From the NCBI GenBank assembly GCA_030374765.1, contig JARGXX010000095.1, positions 2,852,001 to 2,916,000 of the forward strand: DNA of 64,000 nt. Reading direction: 5' to 3'. The notes beneath the pieces are model-generated. The model did no database searches. It was not told the origin of the DNA and worked only from the letters and a program-made list of their open reading frames with translations. Positions 43,620 to 54,287 of this stretch are shown here, in pieces (position 1 is the first letter of the stretch; each line of letters opens with the position of its first letter). The stretch is from Agarophyton chilense (Eukaryota > Rhodophyta > Florideophyceae > Gracilariales > Gracilariaceae). Both the position numbers and the translations under genes were made by a program.

Positions 43620-45280
43620 TATTCCCGCAGGGCTTGCAGACCTTCTCTGGTCCCGTCTCCGTGAGCTCTGCTCAGCCCATGTGGATTATATTATGGACAT
43701 GCGACTCACCACGGTGATCACTGACCATACACATTACCTCGTTACCCTACTCGTCCCCAAGGTCTTGAAGTCTGAGCTATTCATAGACTCCCTCATTCAG
43801 GCCGTTACAGGAGCAGGGACTAGCCAGTCAGGCAATACGGTCCCTAGAACCACTCCACAAGTCACCCATCCTGCTTCCATATGACACCCCCTACCAAATC
43901 CCCAAAAGTGGCGGTATCACCGGCCCGTCGCCTGGAAGACCATCAAAACAATCCAATTGAAATGCCATCTAGGAGCAGAGTGGCTCTGCGTCTAGAAGAG
44001 AGACAGATTGCCCTTCCCAAAGGACAATATGAGGTACAGCTATCTCAGGGCTCCATCGAATCTGAGAGAGAGATCGATCCTTTAGGTCCCTATTCCACTG
44101 GAAAGAAAAGAAGTAACCGCAGGAGAAAGAAGAACAGAAGGAGGAAAAGAATAGACCATTCAGACACGAGTGATTCCGAATCGGCTTCGACCGAAACAAC
44201 AGACTCGGAAGGGTATGAGGCTGCCGTTTGAGGCCTCAACTCACTGACAAAGAGAAAAAAAGTTTTCCTCAAGGCTTTAAACTACCGGAATTACCGGCTG
44301 CCCGACATGTCCCCGAAACATTCTGGTCCGGTGGCTCAAAAAGTCGCCATATGGGCCAAACGGATGCAACTAACCATTACGAACAAGTTATCAGGTTCCG
44401 ATTCCATTGCTGTCCTTAGATATCTAAGTTTTCTCCGTACAGTTTGTGATCAGAACGGTGTCCACGAGGGCGCCGCGCTGTACCTTTTCCAATTATTCCT
44501 CACACGACAGGCGCGTGACCGAGTTGTTTCGAAGATATCTGGCACAACTGATTTCGTGGGTGCTCAAGACCGTGAGCTCCTCAGGTCATACCCTCAGGTT
44601 GTTCATTACCTCTTGGAAACTTTCGCCAAGGATGGCGTTATAATGGATGCCCACCAGGAAGTAATTATTTTCTAGGCAGAGCTCCAACATGACCGAATCG
44701 GCTTTCGCAGACGACCTATGGCAGAAGTTTTACCGATATGTAAACGTATTCTCCTAAGGACGGCTGAAACGTCACTTCATCACGGGATTACTCCCTGCCA
44801 TTCGGAAACATATCTGCAACTACCACACGGAAAACCCACAATAATCCTTCCGAGGGCTCGTTACTTGTGCCGAAGGATATGGAAAACCCTAAAGAACTTC
44901 CAGGCGCAATTCTGATGTATCCAAAGAACACGCAACTCAATTGCGTAAACCCAACAAACTCCATTTGGTTAGCTCCACGGAGTCGGACATGGATGCATCA
45001 CTCCATTACGCAGATTTGGGAGATGTCCTCCCTGTCAATTTCAGTGCTGCTTCATCTGGGCCCCCATCATATACCTCCCAGGGAACTATAGCCTCCATTG
45101 CCCTACCTAAACCCAAGTATTCCCCCAATCTGCCCGGCAAGGACATTTTTATTCGCTCCCCAAGGGCTTGCTTCCTCTGCCTTTCAATGGTCCAAACTTG
45201 TAACTGCACGAGGTATCTGCCTGAGGACGCACTTAAAAACCTCCTAGCCTCAAGGGAAGAGAACTACAGGGTGCAGTGAT
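43620..45280 (+). pseudogene. E2 gag, broken
   Basis: An N-terminal piece (MDMRLTTVITDHTHYLV, near 43690) matches the E1 gag start. The frame from 43881 carries the basic linker KKRSNRRRKKNRRRKR and the acidic DTSDSESASTETTDSE, TGA at 44229, then the core SGSDSIAVLRYLSFLR, EGAALYLFQLFL, SYPQVVHYLLETFAKDGVI, and TAG at 44673. A later frame has CFLCLSMVQTC, a zinc knuckle that lost its His. The order is the same as in E1. Confidence 0.8.
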
Positions 45281-45515
45281 CCGAAGGAATGTTTAACAGG
45301 GCACAAAAAAGAGCCACAGGGACCCCTGGAAGCTCACGCTATGCCACGCATCCGGATACTCCGATCAAAGCCCTACATGTACACGCCATTGTAGACCCTA
45401 CGGACGACCCCGAAGAGGAATCTTATGTTGAGGAAGAAAAGGAAACCCCATCCGAAAACTCTTAGAGGATCGACGCGAGGCACATCCTCCCTCTTTAAGC
45501 CCCTGCCTCAATCAA

Positions 45516-46139
45516 TTGGACGGTCATGAGCGAAAGAACTCCTCACCTCCCAATACGAACCACCCAGAATGGACAACTAAGGTAGAACCAGATTTGGAAC
45601 ACAGTAACGACCCTTTCTATATCCTCAGAAAAGAGAATTATAGAATTCGAGTAACCGTGGGACTTCGTTCCAACAACTCTCGAGTGACCACAGCCGTATT
45701 GGACAAAAACTCTGGGGCCCATTATATCCATCCTAAGATACTCTCGTTTAGCTGGCACAAGTTCGTTCAGGCAAGTAAGACCCACAGGATTATCGATAAC
45801 TCACGTGGACCAATGTACATTAAAGGGGTAGTACCACTTTACATACACTTAGGGCATTTCAAAGTCTGCACGTGGTTCCTTGTATGTCCTAACTTGGGTG
45901 CTGAGGCAATCCCGCGGACATCATTTATCGATCGATACCTTAAGACTATTTATCCAGGCCTTAAAAAAGTCGCATTCTATCACGCACCTTCCATCTCCAT
46001 AACTGGTTCCGCCCTAAGGCCAGAAGCTAACCGCAAACGAGCGATTATCTCCGAAAACACGAAGTCCAATAAGGTTCGCCTGTCGAAGGCCATAACGATA
46101 CCCCCGATGACCCAAATCACCGTATCGGTCCATTCCTAG
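45516..46139 (+). pseudogene. E2 protease region
   Basis: TAVLDKNSGAHYIHPKIL corresponds to E1 CMLDTGAGQNFLNSRVI, so the active-site DTG is altered to DKN. WFLVCPNLG, IPRTSFIDRYLKTIYPG and KAITIPPMTQITVSVHS follow as in E1. A TAG replaces a sense codon at 46137-46139. The enzyme would be inactive. Confidence 0.78.
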
Positions 46140-46213
46140 TTCTCAGGTCTCATGGCGCTTCAGAACCACCCGAAAACAGTTCTGAAGCACCTTACCTTAA
46201 TGTACAATGGGAA

Positions 46214-47913
46214 ATGGACATCCACCCCAACAGGCCGTTCTTGGTCACAATCAGCCACTTCAGAGATACACCCGTACTGTTACCAAAAGGTACAGTGATT
46301 GGCATCACTCTAAATGCGCCAGTGGCCATTATGGAGGCCCGAATATATAACTTTGCAACGCCAACTCCCAACGAGCACGTCGAATCTTGGGGGGGGGGAC
46401 AGTCGCTATCGGCGCAGAACTCGAATCCTACAGACCCCAGGGAGTTGATCTCCTCAGGGACTACCAGGCCATGTGGTGCGGTAGATTGGGCAAAATTAGA
46501 GCCATTGCACACGGAATTGACATTCAAAAGGATGGCAGACCACAGTTCCAGCACCCATACCGCCGATCAGATGGACAAGATGCGCAAAGCTCAACTCATG
46601 AAAACCGGCGCCTCCAAACCAATCCGAATGGGCAAGTCCCCTTGTCCTCGTGGCGAAGAAAGACGGCTCCGTCAGGTTCTGTGTCGACTACAGGAAGCTT
46701 AACGAAGTAACCAAGAGGAACTAATACCCGATATACCGTATGGATAACTGTTTAGATTCCTTAGGTGAAGCTGCCGTATTTCCTACACTGGACGCTAACT
46801 CCGGATATTGGCAAATCTATTTGGCCGAAGATGCGAGAACGCTGACAACCTTCACCTCCCATGAAGGTCTGTTCATATTTACTCGTATGCCCATTGGTTT
46901 AAAGAATGGACCAGCACCCTTCCAACAGATAATGGACATCATACTGTCCAGAGTCAAATGGAAGTTCGCCCTGGTCTATTTGGATGACGTAATAATCTTC
47001 TCACGGACCGTAAAGGGACACCTTCGCCACGTGACGACGGTACTAACAATGCTACAGGACGCTGGGGTAACATTGAAACTCCGCAAATGCGCCTTCTTCC
47101 AGGCCTCGGTGGACTATCACAGTCACGTCGTGCTCCCAGGAAAGCTAAAATTAGCCATACGGACACCGAATGCGATCTTCCAGGCTAGAACTCCCAGAAC
47201 CCACACGGAACTACGGTCCTTCGTGGGATTGTGATATGTTTACCGACGTTTCTTCCAAGGGTTTGCTAAAATCTCGGCCCCCCTCAACGCAATTCTGAAG
47301 AAAAGAACGCCTTTGGAGTTCGAGGCCCTTACCGACGACCAGTACGAGGCATTACAGACCCTAAAGGACCAACTACTGAACCCATCTATACTGGCTTTAC
47401 CAAAACCCAATAGGCCCTTTCTCCTGGACAAATATGTCTCTGATGTCCAAGTGGGATGTGCACTGCTACAGGAACAGGGGTCACCGAAGAACTCTCGATT
47501 TATTGCATATTGGAGCAGAACGCTCACCAGCGCGAAGCGCAACTAAAGTACCACCGACAATAAACGTGTAGCCATCGTATGCTCCGTATTGACATTTTGT
47601 CCATACATCGAGGGAACTAGGTTTACCACTAGGACAGACAACGATTCACTCCGCTGATTACTCAATATAACCGATTCATCAAGTCGCCTTGCTCGTTGGC
47701 GCCGTAGGCTGTCAGAGTATGACTACGATATATCCTATAATCCAGTCATCAAGCATCAGGCAGCAGATGCCCTCTCGCGAATCATTACCGACGGAACTGA
47801 TGACACGCCATTGGACGACCTCCTCCCTACCTCCTTCACAGATGATGGAACTCAGGGTTGTACGGAAACGGATTTTCTTATGGGTAAGGTCAAAGCGGAT
47901 GATCCGGAGGTAA
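46214..47913 (+). pseudogene. E2 reverse transcriptase-RNase H
   Basis: MWCGRLGKIRAIAHGIDI and HPYRRS open the RT in one frame; after frame changes come [14 protein letters not shown] in a neighbouring frame, then PTLDANSGYWQIYLAED, MPIGLKNGPAPFQQIM, YLDDVIIFSRTVKG (intact box near 46979) and TELRSFVGL. TGA 47232, TAA 47544 and others interrupt. RNase H keeps LDKYVSDVQVGCALLQ, a stop, then RVAIVCSVLTFCPY and TRTDNDSLR. Catalytic RT residues are present but the frame is not. Confidence 0.88.
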
Positions 47914-48077
47914 AGGAGAACGAAGTCTACCTATTGGACTGAGAGACAGTACCGCCCAATTTTACACCACCTCAAGTTAACGCAATAGCCCCAGAAGAAA
48001 AATAGCTCCTTCCTATAACTATTGAGCAACTCTTACAGGGGCAAGTCGAAGACGAGTACTGCAAGGAAACAGCCCAA

Positions 48078-49240
48078 TTGGTAGGAACCCCAGGATGCCT
48101 GTTCGACTATGACCGATTTGGACTACTGTGTCGCCACTCACCACTGGATGGCGCACTCCAACGTGTAGTACGAAGGTCATTAAGGGCGCAATTCCTTTAC
48201 CTCGTCCATTTCCCTCGCTTTTCTGGTCACCTGGAGGCCGAAGAATGTGCCAGACCCTAAGGACGTTGTTCTACTGGCCACTAATGGCGCATGACCTATG
48301 GCAATCCGCACGGAACTGTACTTCTTGATCACAAATACGAGGGTCTCCCACCAACCATCAGGCCAAATTGGAACTCTTCCCCGCCGTAGGCCCGATGGAA
48401 TTTGTCACAATGGATATACTTGAACGTTTTGCTAAGTCTTCCCATGGTAAACGGTTTGTCTTGGTAATAACCGATAGGTTTACCCAACTTACCCGAGCCC
48501 TACCCCTAGGGAAGACAACAGCCACAAATGTTGCCACGGCCTTCTTGTCCCAATGGTTATATCCATATGGCATGCCAGTCTACCTCCTTACGGATAATGG
48601 CAGCCAGTTTATATCCAAATCCTTCTCACACGTTTGTGCTACCTTAGGTATCAAACATGTGACAACCACGGTGTACCACCCGCAAAGACATGGCCAAACC
48701 GATCGTTTCAACTGCACTCTTCTGAACCGATTGGCACACTACGTACCGGAGCACCAATTGTAATTGGACGACTACGTTGAGCCACTGGTTTATGCCTACA
48801 ACACGCAAGTGCACGCTTCTACGGGGACAACACCTTTTGATGTAACGATAAAGAGATCGCCACCGCCGAAAGATCTTGACGTTCAGGAGTCTATTATATC
48901 CCAGGACATAAACGAAGGAATGACTCCTAACCAGGCGAAGCGCTACTTGATCCGACTCACCCACCGCATTATCCAATCAGCTAGAGCTGTAATGACCAAA
49001 GCCCAACGGCGCTACAAGTTCAATTTCGACAAAGCCGTCTGGAACAAACCTAGCTTTTGGAAAGGAGAATTGGTTTACCTGGACCGGTCACCGAAAGACA
49101 GTGATGAACTCGAGGACAATACGGGGAAGCTCTTACCCCGCTCCACGGGACCATACGAAGTCCTTAAGGCCAATCAACACACCATTACGTTACTAATTGA
49201 TGGCCTACGGGACACTGTATCGATAGATCGGGTGACATGA
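48078..49240 (+). pseudogene. E2 integrase
   Basis: The HHCC region is split between frames (HFPRFSGH, then FYWPLMAHDLW and NCTSC). The core has FVTMDILERFAKS (Asp), YLLTDNGSQFISK (Asp) and HGQTDRFNCTLL, where Asp stands in place of the usual Glu. A TAA at 48761-48763 interrupts before LDDYVEPLVYAYNTQVHAST. The C-terminal GPF/Y-like region GPYEVLKANQHTITLLIDG and DTVSIDRVT end at TGA 49238-49240. Confidence 0.85.
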
Positions 49241-49372
49241 GCCCCCAGCTCTTCCGAATGACCAAATTCCAAGCCTCCTGGCCCAACGAAATCCCTACGA
49301 GCTCAGATCGACGCTCAAGTCGCCACAACCCCTAAGGCAGTTTCCGCAGACCCGACTAGCCCCAGAGACCCG

Positions 49373-49768
49373 ATGGTCAATGCCAATGACGATGAACTAT
49401 CTCTTCCAAGCAACTCCGATGCATTCGCCCCTCTGGAGCACGCTCTCCTTCCGGGGAATGAACACCAACCGGAATACCTGACTGAGCGCATCATCTCCGC
49501 CAGTCAGGGAGAAGATGGAACTATGCGCTACGGCGTCCGTTGGTTCGGCTACATACCTGAGAAAGACACTTGGCAAGAGCCTCAAGCCATAGCAGCTAGT
49601 TTTATTGCGCGCCATTGGCGCAAAATCGGCATCACGGAGCGCAGCCTTCAGGAGAGGGCAACCGTTGGCCCGAATAATACCAAAACTCCTTTCGAAACGC
49701 CTCCCGACACGACGGTCCGCCATAGCGCCCGCATGAGGGACCAGAGACAGTCCTCCGGCGCGACCTGA
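49373..49768 (+). pseudogene. E2 chromodomain tail
   Basis: An acidic linker is followed by EYLTERIISASQGEDGTMRY, GVRWFGYIPEKDTWQEPQAI and ARHWRK, a chromodomain, then a short Thr/Arg-rich end and TGA. The reading frame is uninterrupted for 131 codons. The antisense ORF ends 176 bp further, tail to tail. Confidence 0.85.
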
Positions 49769-49944
49769 GAAAGAACTGAGATGCTCTCAAGGTTCGGGCG
49801 CCGTCCAGTGTCACGCATGTTTTAGGATTACAGGAGAAACATTGAGGAAGCACAAACACTATTTTTTTTGATTAGCTAGCAGAGGTTTAACAGCCCTTAC
49901 CATGACCTCAAGGTTCGTGAAAGCACTCCGAACACCAAGAGGAC

Positions 49945-51474
49945 TCACCGGAGAGGCGCAGGAGTAACTCCATCGTTTTCATTGGAACGTAGAGGAGCGA
50001 AACCGGGACTAGGGTCACCCGAGGAGCCTACTGTACCAATGAAAGCAGCCCCAGCGAGCGGCGCACGCTTCTTCGGCGGAGATTCACCTGAGAAACTATT
50101 TTCACCCTCGGAAGCCTTCCGGTCGCTCACATTTAGACCATTACGGGCATCCAAGTCTGCAGTAACCCTCTGGGACATCATTCGTGCATTCTGGTGAAGG
50201 AGATTGGCCATAGCGGTCTCCAGATCTTGACCTTGTTTGACAATCGAGGCGTCAGGCGCTGAGCGACGCACCCATGAGCAGGCTTCCCTCAGAAATGTCG
50301 CAATTTCTATCGAGGCAGTATTACCAAGGGCACGGCAGACATGAACGAAATCCGCGGCTGGAGCCGTGATCGAATCGGAAAAATGCGGCAACGGAGAAAA
50401 TGGCGCGATATCGACGCCTACAGTGGACGTCTGAACCATCGGGTCACCTGCAGGACCAACCCGTTCGACAGTAACGTCTCCAGGAGGGATGTCCAATTGG
50501 GCCACGGGCGGCTCATATGAGAGTTCATCCTGAGGATCAGCGCCAGGAGGAGCTGGAAAAGGGGAGGCCGTCGGCAACACAACAGCGGACTCGACCGAAT
50601 GATTGACGCCCTCCACGGGTAGGACGAAGCGATCATCACCGAAGGAATCTCCATCGGACAAACCAGCAGGAACCAACGGCGTCTCTTCCAAGTCAGGCTC
50701 AAAGCACAGGGAATCGTAACCAACGGCATTTGGGTAATATTCAGGTACATGACGCCTCGAAATGTTCGATGGTTGATTCCTCAAGGGTTTGGTGGGATAG
50801 GCATGAGTTTCAACCTGACCCTGCAGATGTAGCATACTCGGCGTGAGGGAGTCGGTATCGTAGTCATACCAAAGGGAACCGGGAGTCTTGCTCCACTCCA
50901 CCTGTAGGACATAATCCAAAAGAGCCTCGGCCTCCTCGACGGCCACCTTGGTCCCACGTACGATATTCTGGATGCACAGGTTCCTTAGCAAACGGATCAT
51001 GATGTCCAGGAGCGGAATTAGACGACCTAGAGAACCGGGTATGTTCTCGTCGTGGCATACCCTCCCATTATTCGAACGGACATTACCACGCACTCCGTAC
51101 TTCGCAGTATCCAGGAAGGCCATAAGGGACATCACGCCGAATTCAACGAAGAGTACCTTCCAGGACAACCAGGACCTTCGGTCACAGTCGTCGCCCAAGA
51201 GTTGGGATGAATGATACGCCACTACGAACGGCGTGGGAACCAAAAGGAGCAGCGAGATACTCCAGTACATGGCCCATTGGTTCTCATCAACGTGGGGAAG
51301 CGAGAGATATAACGGAGGACGTTTGCCTGCGCTCAAGTCGTGAAACTCCACCTTGTGCCAACAGAAGAAGAACTCTAGAGATTCACGTAAACGACCATCG
51401 GGCTCAAGCATCTCGTTCCAATAGAGCCTATTGGACATCCAAAACAGGCGGTCATACGACGGACGGAAGCACAT
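49945..51474 (-). CDS. Antisense accessory ORF of E2
   Basis: This is a 509-codon uninterrupted minus-strand frame, ATG at 51472-51474 (in-frame codons extend upstream to a TAG near 51515). It includes YDRLFWMSNRLYWNEM, NQWAMYWSISLLLLVPTPFV followed by VAYHSS, a second hydrophobic stretch (VLFVEFGVMSLMAFL), CIQNIVRGTKVAVEEAEALL, LWYDYDTDSLTP, a Pro-rich middle and a helical C-terminal region (FLREACSWVRRSAPDA, ending KKRAPLAG). It is homologous to the plus-strand ORF of minus-strand element E1 and to the E3 minus ORF: same motif order, same spot between chromodomain and 3' LTR. That it is open while E2 gag-pol is full of stops suggests stronger constraint or chance. Family and function unknown. 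Confidence 0.75.
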   Translation of the reverse strand: MCFRPSYDRLFWMSNRLYWNEMLEPDGRLRESLEFFFCWHKVEFHDLSAGKRPPLYLSLPHVDENQWAMYWSISLLLLVPTPFVVAYHSSQLLGDDCDRRSWLSWKVLFVEFGVMSLMAFLDTAKYGVRGNVRSNNGRVCHDENIPGSLGRLIPLLDIMIRLLRNLCIQNIVRGTKVAVEEAEALLDYVLQVEWSKTPGSLWYDYDTDSLTPSMLHLQGQVETHAYPTKPLRNQPSNISRRHVPEYYPNAVGYDSLCFEPDLEETPLVPAGLSDGDSFGDDRFVLPVEGVNHSVESAVVLPTASPFPAPPGADPQDELSYEPPVAQLDIPPGDVTVERVGPAGDPMVQTSTVGVDIAPFSPLPHFSDSITAPAADFVHVCRALGNTASIEIATFLREACSWVRRSAPDASIVKQGQDLETAMANLLHQNARMMSQRVTADLDARNGLNVSDRKASEGENSFSGESPPKKRAPLAGAAFIGTVGSSGDPSPGFAPLRSNENDGVTPAPLR

Positions 51475-51483
51475 GAGCGCCAA

Positions 51484-52553
51484 GAGGTTTTGACCCGCCG
51501 GAGGAAATCTCTTCCTCTATAGAGGAAAAATAAAATTCGTCAAGAAGTCCCCTCAAAATCGTAGGACAGAAGGGTGATTCCTATAGATTAGTTATATTCC
51601 TATAGATTAGGTCTCACATGAGGCGAGATGAAGTCCGCCTATAGGTTCGAAAGGAGTTTGTTCACCCTGAACTGGTACACGGATTCCTCCTCGCAGCGAA
51701 TGTACGGCATTTCTGCTTGAATTAGGGTGCGACAGCGCGTCGTCGAACGCGGATCCACAAGACAATGAATGCAACGGTTATACCATGAGACGCTGCGAGC
51801 GTTCTTCCTGCCCCTCCGGAGATCGGGTACCTTACCGAGCCTCCGGGCGTCGAGATACATATGACAGGACCTTTTGCATTCTTCCACAGAGAACGAAAGA
51901 ATGGCATGACTCCCTGCCTGCGGATTTCGTCCGGTGGTATGGCCATAGCGGTCTTCGTGACGCTTATAAGTCACTTGGTATCCCGAGGAGCTCCTCACTT
52001 GGTTGCTCGAGCCATGGTGCCGCTGCCCACAGGCTGGTCCGCCAGGAAATGGATAGGAAAACCGACGGAAGCGACAAAGTTCGGATGGAAAATAGCGTAT
52101 TCGACGGGCTTATAAGGTGAGTTCTGCATCGCGCGCGACGAATGGAAAAGTTCCACGATGGGAAGAAGAAATGACGGAATTGACCCGAGCGGACTGACAG
52201 ACGTACACCGCGGTGGACGAAGCGCAGAGGGTTTCCAAAGGAAAAGCGGAGACTAAGGAAGGCCGCAATGATCGTCAGGGGAGAAGAAGCCAAGGAACCA
52301 TCTCACCAACGCGAAACGAGGAATATGCTGGCGATGCACCTATGGCCAGCGCTCACAGGGCACTTGAGTTTCACTCCTTAAGCAAATTAATTGCCACCCC
52401 GGCGCCAATAGTCAGCTCACACTTCCCCGTAGCCCCGCAGGTGATGAAGACGGGACGTCCCGTCGCGCTCAATGGTAATGGGAGCGATTAAGCGCTCACG
52501 TCCCGTGGATCGATCATGAGGCTATCTGGACTTCTATGTGACGATCGAATCCT
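51484..52553 (-). pseudogene. Decayed upstream part of the E2 antisense gene
   Basis: Minus-strand frames 51639-51998 and 51964-52293 lie upstream of the intact frame. By position they correspond to the first 250-300 residues of the E1 antisense protein. Pieces such as MPYIRCEEESVYQFRV are compatible with it but alignment by eye is weak. Confidence 0.35.
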
Positions 52554-52564
52554 AAGGAAGAAGA
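52554..52564 (+). promoter_or_regulatory. Polypurine tract of E2
   Basis: AAGGAAGAAGA ends two bases before the 3' LTR and is the expected plus-strand primer. Confidence 0.7.
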
Positions 52565-52566
52565 TA

Positions 52567-53007
52567 TATAAAAAAGCAACGATAACGAATGAGTTTTGTG
52601 AGCCACCGGGGCCTGAGGTATCTTACAGACGCCACGTGGACTGGCAGACCTCAGCTGGACTCATTTAGATAATTATTATTTTTTAATTAGTGTATTAGAT
52701 TAGCATCACAGTGTCAGGGAGATCCCAGCGCCTCTCCATTGCTATTTACTTGGCTCAAGTGACTCTTTTTCCTTAGAGTAAGGGAGGCACCGTTACGATA
52801 CTAAATTACCCCCTTTGGTACATTAGTTCCACCAATTGGTCTTCAAGCCATTTTCTCCGTAGCTCCGACCGCTAGGACTTCGCAGTAAACGCCAACCCAT
52901 TACACCAAGTATTCTGGGAGTGCCGCCGTCTACGAGCCTTAGGACCCGCTCTACCACGCTACCTCAAGTTGAGACCAGTACCCTGACCCACCCTTCATTG
53001 CGTTACG
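52567..53007 (+). repeat. 3' LTR of E2
   Basis: This is the same family as 42843-43288. Its first bases TATAAAAAAGCAACG show G-to-A changes against TGTGAAGGAGCAGCG, and the end reads GCGTTACG. It is followed by AGT and then AGTAT, the target duplication. Confidence 0.88.
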
Positions 53008-53010
53008 AGT

Positions 53011-53930
53011 AGTATTAAATGGCCGCAGAGATGATTCATGCCACTGACAAGAAACCACATGAAGCTACTCCCATGATGATCACGAGGGAGATTCAGGTGA
53101 ACATTGGCATATCAGGATCGGCTGGCAGCAGTAGCGGCACTGCCTTTTACTTTCGAGAGTCTACATCGCGCAAGGACAAATCTTACTCCTTCTGTAACGA
53201 GAAAGGATACTTCAAGCGCTTTTCGGGAAGAACCCGCGAAGCGAGAAATACTTCAACAAGGATGGGGTGTCTACCAAGGGCTCTGAGAAGCATAACAGGG
53301 ACCAAGGAGTGCACGAAATGACATTCAAAAATGCCTGGATGTCATTCATCGCAGCAGATGTAACATCTGGAAAGGAGGGGTAATTTAGGAAGAACACATG
53401 TGGTACTTGGAGTCTGGAACCGCAAAACATTTGATCGGCACTGCGTACATTTTTGCCAAAGATCTTTGGGCACCGAAGAAGAAGGAGATTGTGGTTGGAA
53501 ATTATCTAACCGTCGTCATTCAAGGGGGAAGTGGATGTGCATGGTAGAAACCTTTCTTTCAGAAATGAGGAACACAAATTGCTAGAAGACATTCATTATG
53601 TACCGTACCTAAAGTGAAACCTTTTTTCGGTGAGTGTCGTTCGTCGTGAGGGCTGTTCTATCGTTTTCAAATCTGATCACCCGGAAAACGGACTGTGTAT
53701 GGTAACCAATCAACAAAAGGGCGATATCATAGCTTCTGGTGTAGAAATCTGGACAAGTCTCGACGGAATGTTCGTCAGTGTTCTCGGAATGCTAGTTCAG
53801 TGGTCAAAAAAGGACGAATTGAAATGACCGAAAAACCAGTGAATTTATCCAAATTTGGAGGTGTTAATTTCCGAAAATATTTTCATTCGTTCATTAGTGC
53901 TACTTTGTATGGGAAGGAAAACTAGCACAT
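53011..53930 (+). pseudogene. Ty1/copia gag-protease, right fragment
   Basis: After E2 the copia gene resumes: MAAEMIHATDKKPHEA, the degraded zinc knuckle SYSFCNEKGYFKR, then MWYLESGTAKHLIG near 53398-53440 (copia protease W.LDSGAS.H, here LESGT) and, after frame changes, RNLSFRNEEHKLLEDIHYVP and NEEHKL..IHYVPYLK.NLFSV-type spacing with VVRREGCSIVF (pre-integrase region). RT and RNase H are absent. The AGTAT duplication joins it to the fragment at 42759-42842. Confidence 0.78.
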
Positions 53931-54287
53931 ATCTGCAGTTTTTCTAGTTTTGATGGAGGTAAAACTAGCGTGAATCCTTCTGTCGCCGCAGTTTAAAGGT
54001 AAAAGTAGAGAACTGGTGCAGGAGCAGATTCAATCTTTGTGCGCTTTAGATTGACAGATTAGTACAAACAACCGGTTCCAAAATGGACCTCAAAATAGAA
54101 ATTGAACATTTAGTACCATCCATATCAATCGCAATAGAATCGCAGCCCGACCTGGCAGACCTCACGTGCCTTGCATTCTATATTATTCTCCACCGCCCTC
54201 CCCTGTCACGTGCCCTGTGTGCGCCATACTCTCTCTCCGTCTACGCCCCCTACCAACTTCTTTCCCACCACCTCTCCTCCACCCACC
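53931..54287. other. Upstream region of the E6 transposase
   Basis: No gene is seen. It becomes pyrimidine-rich from 54180. It should contain the promoter and leader of the gene starting at 54288. Confidence 0.35.

Larger units (their letters stand above)
42843..53010 (+). mobile_element. Ty3/gypsy chromovirus E2, nested in a copia element
   Basis: The 10.2-kb element has a 5' LTR (42843-43288) and a 3' LTR (52567-53007), a primer-binding site, a polypurine tract, plus-strand gag-pol remnants and a minus-strand accessory ORF. AGTAT precedes it (42838-42842) and recurs at 53011-53015, three bases beyond the expected LTR end, fitting a 5-bp target duplication. LTRs are clearly diverged (441 against 446 bp, many substitutions), so it is older than E1. 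Confidence 0.92.
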
